Under the pieces are notes generated by a model, which saw only the letters and a program-made list of their open reading frames with translations, searched no databases and was not told the origin of the DNA. The position numbers and the translations under genes were made by a program. Positions 39,497-52,049 of a DNA stretch of 64,000 nt are shown here, piece by piece (position 1 is the first letter of the stretch; each line of letters opens with the position of its first letter). This DNA is from Candidatus Sodalis endolongispinus (lineage in GTDB: Bacteria > Pseudomonadota > Gammaproteobacteria > Enterobacterales > Enterobacteriaceae): NCBI RefSeq assembly GCF_018777395.1, contig NZ_JAFJYC010000001.1:372001-436000 (forward strand), in the 5' to 3' direction.

Positions 39497-40246
39497 CACA
39501 GGTCAGCCGCGCCATGAGCGTGTCGCGTGCGCCGCTGTCACTGCGGATTAAGCGTTCTGCCGACTGGCAGGACAGGCGCTGTAACCGGCGTAATGACGAA
39601 GCAGACGCTGAAATACTGTCGGACATCCTCGACATCATCAGCGATATGCCCAGCTACGGCTATCGGCGGGTGTGGGGCATCCTGTGTAAACAACGTCGCG
39701 CAGAGGGACTGACGCCGGTAAATGCGAAACGACTTTACAGGATCATGTGTGAGCATAACCTGCTGTTATTACATTGAAAACCAGAGCGGCCGAGGCGTGA
39801 GCATAAGGGCAGGATCGCGGTGGCAGAAAGCGATATGCGCTGGTGTTCAGATGGCTTCGAGTTCGGCTGCGACAACGGTGAAAAACTGCGGGTCACGTTC
39901 GCACTGGACTGCTGCGACAGAGAGGCCATAGACTGGTCTGCGAGCACTGTAGGCTACGACAGTTCGACCGTGCAGGATGTGATGCTGATGTCGGTAGAAA
40001 AGCGCTTCGGCGACAGGTTACCCGATACAGCGGTGCAGTGGTTGACGGACAACGGTTCAGCGTATACCGCGCATGAAACGCAGAGGTTCGCCAGAGAACT
40101 GGATCTGGAGCCCTGCACAACAGCGGTGAGCAGCCCTGCGAAACCTTGCAGCAGCGTTCACGCATTACAATGAAAACCATCCGCACAGCGCGCTGGGATA
40201 TCACTCTCCGAGAGAATACCGGCGGCAGCGGGCTTCGTTAACTTAA
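39454..40246 (+). pseudogene. IS2-like OrfB, stop plus deletion in the catalytic domain
   Basis: It shares the TGA of copy 1 (here 39775-39777 after LLLLH). After TTAVSSP it loses the segment containing [11 protein letters not shown], including the third acidic residue of the DDE triad, by a deletion between CAGCCC repeats, and shifts frame. Transposition-defective. Confidence 0.9.
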
Positions 40247-40283
40247 GATACAAAAGCTGTACGGAGATGGCGGGGCAAGATCA

Positions 40284-40535
40284 ATTGCTTTTTCCACTTA
40301 AACAGCAGGCTGGGCTGGAATACCGTGCAGTCGTGCGAGATGGGAGACATTCATGCCGGGCTCCATCCTCTGCTGAATAATGGCCATTTTTTCCTGAGGA
40401 GTTTTACGTTTACGGACTTCTTGACCTAACAGGATCCCGGTCATATCAAAATTGGCGTTAGTGTTAGACATATATTCAAGCCTATCTCTTATCTGGAGAT
40501 ACAGCTACTGTCTGGTGTTTCAGGGGGCTAAATCA
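40284..40535 (-). mobile_element. Inverted left-end fragment of the same IS2-like element
   Basis: It is the reverse complement of 39046-39300 (left end through GGAAAAAGCAAT), ending at GGTGTTTCAGGGGGCTAAAT with one change in the terminus. It directly abuts the right end of copy 2, so the two lie head-on. The other side is the orphan gene at 40536. Confidence 0.92.
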
Positions 40536-43500
40536 GAAGATAGCCGCCGCTGCATGCTCCATGTATTTAAGTCATTTGCCGAACTGCAGAAATCCCGCTT
40601 ATTGTTTCAGGCGTTGGCCAGTACCCATGTTATCTTACCCCTGCAGATAATGTCCCTGGCGCAGGCGATATATGTGTCCGTCACGGAGCGCCGCGATATC
40701 GCTTTGGCCATGATGGAAGGTCTTGCGCTGACGTCACGCTGGCGGTGCTGGCCAGCTATCTTCACGCCATCGCAACGGACTGGCTGGGCGGTAACCTGCT
40801 ATCGCTGTTATTTGATGGAGAATACGGTGAAGACGACCCAGACCCGAGTTTACTTGCCTTCGCCTGTCTGGTGGTGGCGCTGGATTATCAGTTACCGGCC
40901 ACACCGTCTTTGCCCGAGCGTCAATGGCTGCAGTTCCCCATCAGCGTCAATCAACTTTTCGTCAAGGCGCGGCGGTATTGGTCTTTGCTGGTTAACATCG
41001 CCCTGCCCGCGCAGACCACTCACTGGCGTGCGCCGGGGGGGGCGGCGCAGCTGCCTTTCGTGCCGAAGGGGAAACGTCGCGGCGCCACAGGGGAAATCGC
41101 GGCAAACGGGGCATCGCACCGCCCACAGGCGTTAGCCCGTCACCGCGAGGATCCCCCCTGTGGGCCGTCATTTGGGCAACAAGTCTGGGTCAGAAAATGC
41201 GTACCGGCGGCAGGTAGGTACCGTGAAGACACCCGGGAGGAAAACGCACTTACTGCCGTCTGCACATCGTCGCCCAAGCCGGCCATCGGTGCCAGCGTAT
41301 CTTCACCGCAGGGCTATGTGACGCTATCAGGTGCTCTGGAAACGCTGCTGACGACAGCGATAGGGTTGGCTATCCCCTCCCGGGGCAGTTGGCCGCAAAG
41401 AATGCTGCTGGGGGGGATGTCGTTATCCGCAACCGGCGCTCGCGCCGAACCCCGCGTTGACCCGGACCTCTACACCCCCGACCAAGTCACGGAGGTCACG
41501 CCCGACCAAACCACTGACGTCATACCAGACCAAACCACTGACGTCATGCCCGACCGAACCACTGACGTCAAGTCCGTCGACATCAAGCAGCCTACGCCGT
41601 TGTTCCCCGTGGACACGCCACAGCTCGCGACCGCGGACGTGGGCGTCACACCCGCCCCATCCCGCAATTCGACCCGCCAGCAGTGGCTCGATTATCCCTT
41701 GCAGCGCGCACAGCTCAACAATATTGCCGACGTCAGCAACGTGCCTATTTTGGGGGATTTCATTGACCATCACCTGCCGCGGGATTTTTACAACCGTATT
41801 TCTCATCCGATTATGATTGAGGCACTGAGTAATGAAGAAGCAACCGGCGCTGAACCCTTGCTTTTGGGTACTCTGTTGCAAAAAATCTATTTGCAGTTGT
41901 TGCGGGAAATTAACCTTATTCATGCCTCGCATATCGCCTACACGCACGAAGTCAGGCAGTATCTCCTGCATTTACACCAGCTTTATCGCACCATGCGCCA
42001 CGAATGGGCGGACGTCATTGCTACCCCGCCGTTAGGACGTTTCCAGCTAGGCAGTATCCTATCGCAATACCTTAATGGCCCCATGGCAATGACGGATTTT
42101 CACGGCAAATACCAAATTGAGTTAGACCGCCTGGTGCCGGGCGCATTGTATTGCGAATTGGAGATTTTTATGCAAAATGAGATCGGGGGTATCGTTGAGT
42201 AATCCCCAATCTTATCAACATTGTTTTTCCACTCGTCTTCCTGGCTGATGACGCTGTATAACGCCCAGCAACCTCCTGACCCCGCTATGGCGCGCGCACT
42301 ATTTCATACCGCCGAATGGCTGTATATCGCATTACAAAAACTACGACAGGATCTCTCGGCTAAGCATCGGCAATTGCCGGCATTCTATAACCTCAGTCAA
42401 CATGAAATTTACCGGCGACTCACCGGCAACCCGCATTTACTCGATTTCGACCTGCGCTTTGCCGCGATATTGGTCTATCTGCAGGTCCTACCGACGTTGG
42501 AATATGTCAAGAGTTATGGTACCAGCGGGAGCCCGGTTATTGCCCCCGAGATACTGGAGACCCTGTTCCTGGGTCTGTGGTATCCCTTCCGCTTAAAGGA
42601 CGTCAAAGCGGCGCTGGGAGAGTACGTTCCCTCAGTGACCAAGTCGTCAGACTTCCCGCCGCCCGCCGACGCCAAGAGTTCCTGCCGCCCCGCGGCGCCG
42701 CTTGCCTGTACGGCACCTACCGCCTGGCCCGGACGAAGGGTAATAGAAGAAATAACCCCTGCGCAGGTCATTCAGGGGGTCATGATGTTCCATTGTCTCA
42801 GCGATAATGCGCGAACCTATAATCGTACAATCGGCTTACGCTCGGTTTTGGCGGCGCGCGCGGACGCGGTATTAGGGATAAAAGGCCAGCGAGGCGCGTG
42901 GCTTGTCGTCGATGCCGGCATCCGGTTGCCGCCGGTGTTCTGGCTTGGTGTTGCCAGTGGCTTGACACTGGCGCAATTGGACGCGGCGTGCGCCATCTCC
43001 AGCGACGACGCACCGGCGTGCACCGGTCAGGTCTTCAATAACGGGGGAGGCTTCAATGGCAATAGCTGGCAATTTTTCTATTTGGGCAATATGTCCAGCA
43101 CTCTGGAGAAAATGACCGGCGCAACCAGGCTCCCTCCTGCGCAAACACAAAGACGGCAGCAAGCCATGCTTAACGCCCAGGCGATGGCACGTGAACCCCA
43201 TATTCAGAAAGTGACCTTCTACGAGCCATTATTGGGCGCTGAAAACGATAAACTATTATTACGCCGTCTTTCGCCCCAGGGGATAAAGGCGGAGCCCTAC
43301 GAATTTAGCGAGGCGCGAAAATTTACCGGGCTACTATTGGAGGGCACCAAAGCCCGCTTGCGCCAGTTACAACGGCGTATCGAGGTCGACGAGGCCGCAT
43401 TTAAGGCCTTTATCAGTCTTTTTCTCTCCTCGGTAGATGACCGCGAGCTTGCACGGGTCGTGGCGTCATTCAATGACGTGTTGCGACGCGCCTGTGACTT

Positions 43501-44108
43501 CATTAATAACATCACCCGGTTAAATTATACCAATGTTGCTATGGTGGGTACTGACGACGGCAATCGCACGGCTATTTCGTCAGCGCTATCGCCGACGATG
43601 CTGAAAAAAACGCCGTTATTCTATGCGGCGCAGGACGCTTACGTTAAAGGCTTAGTGGTTATCACGGATCCGCTGGTCAAACTTTTGCTCTGTCATGATT
43701 ACCCCGATGTGAAAAAACGGATTGCGTTGGCGAACGATGAATTGTTAAAGCAAATCATTCTGCTCTCGTCCCCCGTTAACCGATTTATTACTCTGCAGCA
43801 CGATGCGTCAGCGACGGTGCCGAAAATCTGCTCCACTGACCCGGAAGACGTGCTCACCCAGCTTGAGGTGCATTTCAGCGACGGGCTGATGACCGAATTA
43901 ACCCGGTACGCCGAAAAACATCGCCTGCCCCCCACCCAAGGAGCAGGATGTCAGCGATTTTATCCAACTGCATGTAGAGCTGAAAAGCGCGTTGATGATG
44001 AATAGCGCAGACTGGCTTATGCTTATCATACGTGACTATCGCCGCGGTCAACGCGCGTGCAGAGATTGGCATATCGTGCCTCATCGCTGCGCCGACGCCC
44101 CTTGTTGA
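40536..44108 (+). pseudogene. Large orphan gene, about 1,190 codons, truncated and triply broken
   Basis: Pieces in order: SFAELQKSRLLFQALASTHV in one frame from the IS edge; frame change near 40728 into TLAVLASYLHAIATDWLGGN; TAA at 42200-42202 with the same frame resuming (LFFHSSSWLMTLYNAQQ); and a frame change near 43935 with tail VSDFIQLHVELKSALMMNSA to TGA 44106-44108. The middle holds a (T/I/M)PDQTTDV repeat block. The C-terminal half is soluble and helix-rich (LLLEGTKARLRQLQRRIEVD). No catalytic motif or family is recognised. The scale and repeat linker suggest a multi-domain secreted or surface protein; that is inference. Its 5' end is lost to the IS fragment. Confidence 0.6.
41474..41569 (+). 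repeat. Four tandem 24-bp units encoding TPDQTTDV-like octapeptides
   Basis: The units read TPDQVTEV, TPDQTTDV, IPDQTTDV and MPDRTTDV. They are in frame, so the array forms a Pro/Asp/Thr linker between two halves of the orphan protein. Confidence 0.95.
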
Positions 44109-44239
44109 ACTAGCGCTATTTTCCCCTTGGCGGCGGCGTTGTGGGTTGCCCCGAGGGGATATCCGTTGCCGATCCGTGAGGGCTGGCACAATTCAAAATT
44201 TAATTGTATAATAAATACATCATCGTTAGGATGGCTATT

Positions 44240-44635
44240 ATGCGCAAGATTGTGACTAATGCCTGGGCCTTTGTCCGGGCGTTTATACTCATCTACCTCT
44301 GTTTATATGCCGGCATTTTCTTTTCTGCTCTGCTGCCCTTCGCGATCCCCGGCAGTATCATCGGCATGTTGCTCCTTTTTGTGTTGCTCTCTTTTCAGCT
44401 GGTCCCCACGCTGTGGCTGAAACCCGGCTGTTATTTGCTAATCCGTTATATGGCGCTGTTATTCGTTCCCATCGGCGTCGGCGTGATGAATTATTATCAG
44501 CAGTTGGGGCCTATCGTCATCTCCTGCGCCGTCAGTACCGTTATGGTGATGGTGGTAGTGGGGCTCAGTTCCCATTATGATGTGCACCGTGAGTGGCCGA
44601 TCGCCGGTCAGCCGCAGGACGCCGGAGACCGATAA
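44240..44635 (+). CDS. yohJ: YohJ, LrgA/CidA-family membrane protein
   Basis: I start at the ATG at 44240 ([20 protein letters not shown]). Four hydrophobic segments include [20 protein letters not shown] and [20 protein letters not shown], as in E. coli YohJ. It overlaps yohK by one base (TAATG). LrgA-type proteins act with LrgB-type partners in murein-hydrolase and metabolite control. Intact, but its partner yohK is frameshifted. Confidence 0.9.
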   Translation: MRKIVTNAWAFVRAFILIYLCLYAGIFFSALLPFAIPGSIIGMLLLFVLLSFQLVPTLWLKPGCYLLIRYMALLFVPIGVGVMNYYQQLGPIVISCAVSTVMVMVVVGLSSHYDVHREWPIAGQPQDAGDR

Positions 44636-45332
44636 TGCTGCCTACGCTTATGTGGTCGCTGCCGCTAACGCTCGGCGTCTTTTTCGCCTCTCGCAGCCTG
44701 GTCGGTTGGGCACGCATGCCGCTATTAAATCCGTTGCTGGTTTCCATGGTGGTAATTATCGCGCTACTGCTGGCGACCGGTATACCCTATGAGCGCTATT
44801 TCGCCGGCAGCAAGATACTAAATGATTTGCTCCAGCCGGCGGTGGTGGCGCTAGCGTACCCGTTATATGAACAGTTGCATCAGATTCGCGCGCGCTGGAA
44901 ATCCATTATCAGCATTTGCTTCGCCGGCAGTCTTACCGCCATGGTGAGCGGCGCCGCTATTGCCTTGTGGCTGGGCGTTTCGCCGCAGATGGCCGCCTCG
45001 ATAATGCCGAAATCGGTGACAACCCCCATCGCCATGGCGGTTTCCCAATCCATCGGCGGTATTCCTGCCGCGACGGCGGTATGCGTCATCTTCGTCGGCA
45101 TTCTTGGCGCGGTGTTCGGCCATAGTCTGTTCAAGCTGCTGCAGATATCCACCCGGGCGGCGCGCGGCCTGGCGATGGGAACCGCATCTCACGCGCTGGG
45201 TTACCCGCCCGCTGCGCCGAGGTGGATTTTCAAGAAGGGGCATTCAGTTCGCTGGCGCTGGTCATCTGCGGCATCATCACGTCGCTGATTGCACCTTTTT
45301 TGTTTCCATTATTGCTCAAATTATTCGGTTAA
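44635..45332 (+). pseudogene. yohK: YohK, LrgB-family membrane protein, frameshifted near the C-terminus
   Basis: It matches E. coli YohK through LNDLLQPAVVALAYPLYEQL and [20 protein letters not shown] to [12 protein letters not shown]. There GGTTACCCGCCCGC replaces an expected GGTACCGCCCGC (two extra bases). The right frame then continues [20 protein letters not shown] to LLLKLFG, ending at TAA 45330-45332. The last two membrane segments are lost in the shifted frame. Confidence 0.9.
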
Positions 45333-45415
45333 TTGTTAACGATAAGATATCGATCGTAGTTAATCGCGTTATCCCTGTTTACAATGATTGCCTGCCCAAT
45401 GTACAGAGATCCATT

Positions 45416-46345
45416 ATGATGGCTCGTTTTGCACCGGCGCTGGCCGCGGTTAGCCCTGCGTTGCGTGCTACCATAGCGCCGCTAATCAGTCAACACGACT
45501 TCGCCGGATGGCTGAGCGCCGCTCAGGTTAAGCAACTTATGCAGGCCAACGATCTGGACGAAGACGCGTTGTGCTTGACGCTGCTGCCGCTCTCCGCTGC
45601 TTATGCCGTCACGCCGCTTTCCCATTTTAACGTCGGCGCCATCGCGCGCGGCATTAGCGGCAATCTGTATTTCGGCGCCAATATGGAATTCGTCGCCGCG
45701 CCATTACAGCAAACGGTGCATGCGGAACAAAGCGCGATCGCCCACGCCTGGCTGCGTGACGAGAAACGTCTGCGGGCGCTCACGGTTAACTACACCCCCT
45801 GCGGCCATTGCCGGCAGTTTATGAATGAATTGAACAGCGGCACCGATTTGATTATCTGCCTGCCCGAGCGTGCCGCCGCAACGCTCGCCAGCTATCTTCC
45901 CGATGCGTTCGGACCACGCGATCTCGCTATTCACAGCCTGTTGCTGGATGAAATTGACCACGCTTTCGCCGTCGCTGCCTGGCTGGACCATGGCCTGTCC
46001 GCGGCATCCCCCGATGACGATGATCCTTTGGTTAGCGCAGCGCTAGCTGCGGCAAGCCGCAGCCATGCGCCCTACAGCCAAAGCCATAGCGGCGTTGCGC
46101 TACAGGCGCAGGATGGCCGCATTTACGCGGGACGCTATGCGGAAAACGCCGCGTTCAATCCCAGTCTGCCGCCGCTGCAGACGGCGCTCATCCTGATGAA
46201 CGCCGCTGGCGTCTATAACCAGCAGATAACGCGGGCGGTATTGGCCGAGCGACAAAATGCGTCGATAACGCAGTGGCCGGCGACGAATGCGACTCTTGCC
46301 GCGCTGGGCTGCCATGAGGTACATCATCTCAGTCTTTCTCTGTGA
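45416..46345 (+). CDS. cdd: Cytidine deaminase
   Basis: About 309 residues with the two-domain E. coli architecture. The catalytic domain has FNVGAIARG, the zinc/proton-shuttle motif [13 protein letters not shown] and [16 protein letters not shown]; the second, non-catalytic domain has [20 protein letters not shown] and [17 protein letters not shown]. It deaminates cytidine to uridine in pyrimidine salvage. Two adjacent ATGs (45416, 45419) are possible. Intact, in E. coli order after yohJK. Confidence 0.95.
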   Translation: MMARFAPALAAVSPALRATIAPLISQHDFAGWLSAAQVKQLMQANDLDEDALCLTLLPLSAAYAVTPLSHFNVGAIARGISGNLYFGANMEFVAAPLQQTVHAEQSAIAHAWLRDEKRLRALTVNYTPCGHCRQFMNELNSGTDLIICLPERAAATLASYLPDAFGPRDLAIHSLLLDEIDHAFAVAAWLDHGLSAASPDDDDPLVSAALAAASRSHAPYSQSHSGVALQAQDGRIYAGRYAENAAFNPSLPPLQTALILMNAAGVYNQQITRAVLAERQNASITQWPATNATLAALGCHEVHHLSLSL

Positions 46346-46480
46346 CCCACGACGCGTCGACGGTCCGGCAACGGGCGTATTTAACGGCGCGCAGTAAAAA
46401 ATATATTACAACTCCGGCAGGACAATCACCGCCGTGATCTTTTATGCTGTTGCTACAGCCAACATTATCAGTAACGATGA

Positions 46481-48182
46481 GTGAAGAAAATGGAACTGGA
46501 ATACGAAAGCAAACGTCCCCTGTATATACCCCATGCCAGCCCTATTCTGCTGAAATTCCCTCTGCTGAATAAAGGCAGCGCTTTCTCTCTGGAAGAGCGT
46601 GACAATTTCAATTTGCAGGGTTTGCTGCCGGATACGTTGGAAACCATTGAGGAGCAGGCTGAGCGCGCCTGGCGGCAATACCAGGATTTTCGCACTAATA
46701 TTGATCGCCACATTTATCTGCGCAATATCCAGGATACCAACGAAACGCTGTTTTATCGCTTACTCGCGGCTCATTTGGCTGAGATGTTGCCAATTATCTA
46801 TACCCCGACCGTTGGCGACGCCTGCGAGCGGTTTTCCGATATTTATCGCCGCGCGCGCGGCGTGTTTATTTCCTATAATAACCGCGACAAGATTGAGGAT
46901 ATGCTGCAAAACGCCACCAAGCAGAATGTCAAAGTTATTGTGGTTACCGACGGCGAGCGCATTTTGGGCCTGGGCGATCAGGGGATTGGCGGCATGGGCA
47001 TTCCCATCGGAAAACTGTCGCTGTATACCGCCTGCGGCGGCATCAGCACCGCCTACACTCTGCCAGTGGTGCTAGATGCTGGCACGAATAACCAGCAACT
47101 GCTTAACGACCCGCTGTATATGGGCTGGCGCCATCCGCGCATCACCGGTGAGCAATACGATGAGTTTGTCGATGCGTTTATTCAGGCGGTGAAACGCCGT
47201 TGGCCGAATGTCCTGCTGCAATTTGAAGATTTCGCTCAGAAAAACGCGACCCCTCTGCTTAACCGCTATCGCAGAGAACTGTGCTGCTTTAACGATGATA
47301 TTCAGGGTACCGCCGCCGTCACGCTGGGCTGTTTGCTGGCCGCTAGCCGCGGGGAAACGCTTACGCGATCAAAAGGTGGTATTCCTGGGCGCCGGCTCAG
47401 CCGGTTGCGGTATCGCCGAACAGATTATCGCGGAAATGCGTACCGAAGGTCTGAGCGAAGACGAAGCCCGCCGCCGTGTCCTGATGGTCGATCGCTTTGG
47501 TTTGCTGACCGACAAGCTGGCGAACCTGTTGGATTTCCAAAGTCGCCTGGTGCAATCCAGCGATAGCCTTAGCGATTGGCAGTTGGACAGCGACACCATC
47601 TCGCTGCTGGATGTCGTGCGTAATGCCAGACCGACGGTGTTGATCGGCGTCTCAGGCCAGCCGGGGCTGTTTACCGAAGAGATTATCCGGGATATGCATC
47701 AGCACTGCGAGCGTCCCATCGTGATGCCGCTGTCCAATCCCACTTCACGCGTTGAAGCGACGCCGGAAGATATTTTACGCTGGACCGACGGCGCGGCCCT
47801 GGTGGCAACCTGCAGTCCGTTTGCACCGGTTCAGCTTGAGGGCCAAACCTACCCGATTGCACAGTGCAATAACGCCTATATTTTCCCCGGTATCGGTCTG
47901 GGCGTCTTGGCCTCGGGCGCCGGTCAGGTAACCGATGCCATGCTGATCGCGGCCAGTCGGGCCCTAGCGGAGTGCTCACCGTTGGCCAACGGCGACGGCG
48001 GCGCGCTGCTGCCGGACATTAACGATATTCAGTCGGTGTCGCGGGTGATCGCCATGGCGGTCGCCAAGGCAGCGCAAGTTCACGGGGTGGCGCTGGTCAC
48101 CTCTGAGGAAACGCTGTCTCTGGCCATCGAGCATAACTTCTGGCAGCCGCAGTACCGCGATTATCGCCGCACCTATTTTTAA
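46481..48182 (+). pseudogene. maeA: NAD-dependent malic enzyme, one frameshift
   Basis: The N-terminal half (46481-47566) and the C-terminal half (in another frame to 48182) together match E. coli SfcA end to end: [60 protein letters not shown], then the NAD fold [20 protein letters not shown], then [20 protein letters not shown]. The break lies near 47350-47365, where GCTAGCCGCGGGGAAACGC seems to lack five bases of the expected SRAAGKRL. Malate to pyruvate conversion by this enzyme should be lost. It lies between cdd and sanA, which are neighbours in E. coli. Confidence 0.9.
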
Positions 48183-48295
48183 ACCCTCCATCAACCGGTC
48201 AGGAAAACCCGGCCGGCAAAGGGGCAAATTTGCGGCATTGACCTGACTTGCCCCTTGCGCACCTTGCTTCAGCCCGACAGGTAAAGTAGCCTTGA

Positions 48296-49138
<843 letters not shown>

Positions 49139-49352
49139 CCCGCTGGTTTGATGCGGTTTTAAGGAAAGCGGCATTACCGGGACAGCGTCGAGGGTGGCCA
49201 GTTCGCACCGCGGGACCGACTGCCCTAAGCGCGCGGGCCCGATGATGGCAAACATTGGTGCGGCGCAAGAAAACTCTCTTTGCGCCGCAACGATAATGCC
49301 AAGGACACGGGTGTCAGTACCAGGCCGGACACTGGCACGTCTTCACATAGCG

Positions 49353-49425
49353 GATTGCCGTGCGGCAATCGTGCCGGGCGCGGGTACGTCGTCGCGAAAC
49401 CACATTGACGTGCGGCAATCGTGCC
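49353..49425. repeat. Perfect inverted repeat and a 50-bp-spaced direct repeat
   Basis: GATTGCCGTGCGGCAATC (49353-49370) is a perfect palindrome-like pair of 8-base arms around TG. The right part, TGCGGCAATCGTGCC, recurs exactly 50 bases on (49361 and 49411). It lies between the convergent ends of sanA and mglC; a bidirectional terminator role is possible. Confidence 0.7.
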
Positions 49426-49468
49426 ATACGCGGGCCACGCCGGCACGCGGACCCGAACGAGGCTAAAA

Positions 49469-50446
49469 TTACTTTTTCTTGGCGTATTTCAGGGAATCCA
49501 GCGCGACCGCGAAAATAATGATGGCGCCTTTGATGATATATTGCCAATAAGGGTTAACGCCGATATAGGTCAGGCCATAGTTTATGACGGTAAAGATGAT
49601 GACGCCGGTAACCACCCCCAGCACCGTGCCGACCCCGCCGGCAAACGAAACGCCCCCCACCACGCAGGCCGCAATCGCATCCAGTTCATACATGAAACCG
49701 AGGTTGTTGGTGGCGCTGCCAATACGCCCCGCTTCCAACATACCGCCAAAGGCGTAAATCATAATCAGGTTTAACGGCACATTGACGCCGGAAACTTTTG
49801 CCGCTTCCGGGTTGCCACCGATAGCGAAGATGTTTTTACCAAAACGCGTTTTGGTCCACAACACTCAGACAAACAGGATGGCGATCAGCGCGTAAAAAGT
49901 AATGTACGACAATTTAAAATCGCCGAAACGAATAAACCCTTGCGCAAAGCTTGAGAAGTTCGACTCAAAACCGGCAATCAGCGAGGCGCCGACCACATCG
50001 TAATAAAGCGAGTTAATCCCATAGACGATAATCATGGTACCCAGGGTGGTAATAAACGGCGTCACGTTTAAATAGGCGATGACCAAACCGTTAACCAGCC
50101 CGATAACGGCATCAATGGCGCACACAATCAAGATAACCACCGGAATGGGCAGGCTATGCATATCGGGGAAGACTTTATTGACGTTATCCATCGATTGTAA
50201 CAACGTCGCCGCCAGGCCCACCTGGCGCCCCGCCGACAGGTCTTTTCCCTGCGTGACAATCAAGCCCGCCACCCCAAGGGCAATGATAATCCGCACCGAG
50301 GATTGGGTCAGGATATTGCTCAGGTTCATCAGGCTTAAAAAAGTCGGATCCTGGAAAATAATAATGGCCAACAGCACCAGCAATACCACATAAATGCCAC
50401 CCTCTTTCAGGTAAGTGAGCATGCTTTTCTTTTTCAACGCATTCAT
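49469..50446 (-). pseudogene. mglC: Galactose ABC transporter permease MglC, nonsense plus deletions
   Basis: The frame matches E. coli MglC (GLIVTQGKDLSAGRQVGLAA; GTMIIVYGINSLYYDVVGAS; GFMYELDAIAACVVGGVSFA). A TGA at 49865-49867 replaces the Trp of FVWVLWNKTRF. Two in-frame losses are visible: VVAA after GRQVGLAA, and about seven residues (ALSGVFY region) before FGGMLEAGRIG. It is last in the mglB-A-C operon. Confidence 0.92.
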
Positions 50447-50463
50447 CGTTAAACCCTTAAAAA

Positions 50464-51984
50464 TTAAAGATACAGGGAAGCAAGACGCAAAATTTCATTC
50501 TGCGAGGTTTCTTTGGTATTGACGATCCCTGCCATTTGACCGTTGCTCATGACCAGAATGCGATCGGTAATGCCGAGAAGTTCCGGCATTTCGGAAGAGA
50601 TAATGATGATGCCTTTACCCCGTTTCGCCAGCTCGGTCATTAGCTGATAAATCTCGAACTTGGCGCCGACGTCGATACCGCGGGTGGGCTCGTCCAGCAT
50701 CAATATTTCCGGCTGGGTAAGCAGCCAGCGGCCGATGATGACCTTTTGCTGGTTGCCGCCAGACAGCGATCCGATATGGGTGCCGTGTCCCGGCGTTTTG
50801 ACCCGCATCGCGTCGATGACCCACTGAATATCGCTCTTCATACGGGTGTTATTGAGCAGGACCATCTTGTTCTTGTAGCTGCGAATATTGGAAATCAGCG
50901 AATTAAAGCCGACATCCAGGAAGGCATAAATCCCGGTGGCGCGCCGCTCTTCGGTCACCAGCGCGAAACCGTGGCTGATGGCTTCGTTGGCGCTGCTGTT
51001 TTTGATTGTTTTGCCGTGCAGACGGATGGTGCCGGCGGATTTTTCGCGGATGCCGAATAAGGTTTCCACAATATCGGTACGCCGGGCGCCGACCAGGCCG
51101 GCGATCCCGAGAATTTCTCCCTGATGCAAATCAAACGAAATGTCGCGAATTGAGGGCTGACGCAACGAGGTGAGGTTGCGGACTTCGAGCATCACCTCTC
51201 CCGGCTCGCTAATACGATCGGGGAAGCGCTGACTCAGCGAGCGGCCTACCATCATGGCGATAATTTGATCCATACTCAGCCCCTCTACCGGCTGAGTGGC
51301 AATCCATTGTCCATCACGCAAAATGGTGATTTCATCGCACAGCTGGAAAATCTCCTCCATTTTATGGGAGATATACACAATGCCGCAGCCGCGCGCTTTC
51401 AATTTGCGAATGATACTGAAGAGGTGGTTGACTTCTTTTTCGGTCAATGACGAGGTCGGTTCATCCATGATGACGATTTTGGCGTTATAGGAAAACGCCT
51501 TGGCTATCTCGATCATTTGCATCTGAGACACCGAGAGGGTGGCCACTTTATCCCGTGGGTCGATATCGATATCCAGCTCTTCAAAAATGGTATTGGTGTC
51601 CTGATACATTTTCTTATGGTCGACGAATATCCCTTTGCGCGGGTAGCGACCTAGCCACATATTGTCCATTACGGTACGCTGTAACACCAGGTTAAGCTCC
51701 TGGTGCACCATGGAAACCCCTTGTTCTAACGCTTCTTTAGAATTTTTGAAATTAACTTCCTGTCCCTGAAATATGATGCTTCCCGCATCTTTACTGTAAA
51801 TACCGAAGAGGCATTTTAATAACGTGGATTTGCCCGCACCGTTCTCCCCCATCAAGGCGTGAATAGAATGGGGACGGACATTGAGATTTACGTTATCCAA
51901 TGCTTTTACGCCAGGAAATGATTTGCTGATATTTTTCATTTCCAGCAATCATTCGTGATGCGGTTCGGTCGTAATGTCGTCCAT
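50464..51984 (-). pseudogene. mglA: Galactose ABC transporter ATPase MglA, stop at codon 12
   Basis: From ATG 51982-51984 the frame reads MDDITTEPHHE then TGA (51949-51951) then [17 protein letters not shown], where E. coli has EYLLEMSGINKSFPG. The rest is complete: Walker [10 protein letters not shown], signature [13 protein letters not shown], Walker [14 protein letters not shown], and a second ATPase domain ending ILRLASLYL. Reinitiation at the TTG or ATG just after the stop would remove only the first residues before the ATPase fold, so partial function cannot be excluded. Confidence 0.9.
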
Positions 51985-52049
51985 AGTTACACCAGCTCAA
52001 AAATAGACAGGTTTCATTCCCCCGCCGGGATCGGCGGGGGTATCGGGTT

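Larger units (their letters stand above)
39046..40283 (+). mobile_element. IS2-like element of the IS3 family, copy 2 (internally deleted)
   Basis: Same ends as copy 1, but 91 bases shorter. One in-frame loss lies in orfA and one larger loss in orfB between CAGCCC repeats. Its left flank is the Usp remnant and its right end abuts an inverted fragment of the same element. No target-site duplication is visible (ATGCG left, ATTGC right). Confidence 0.93.
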
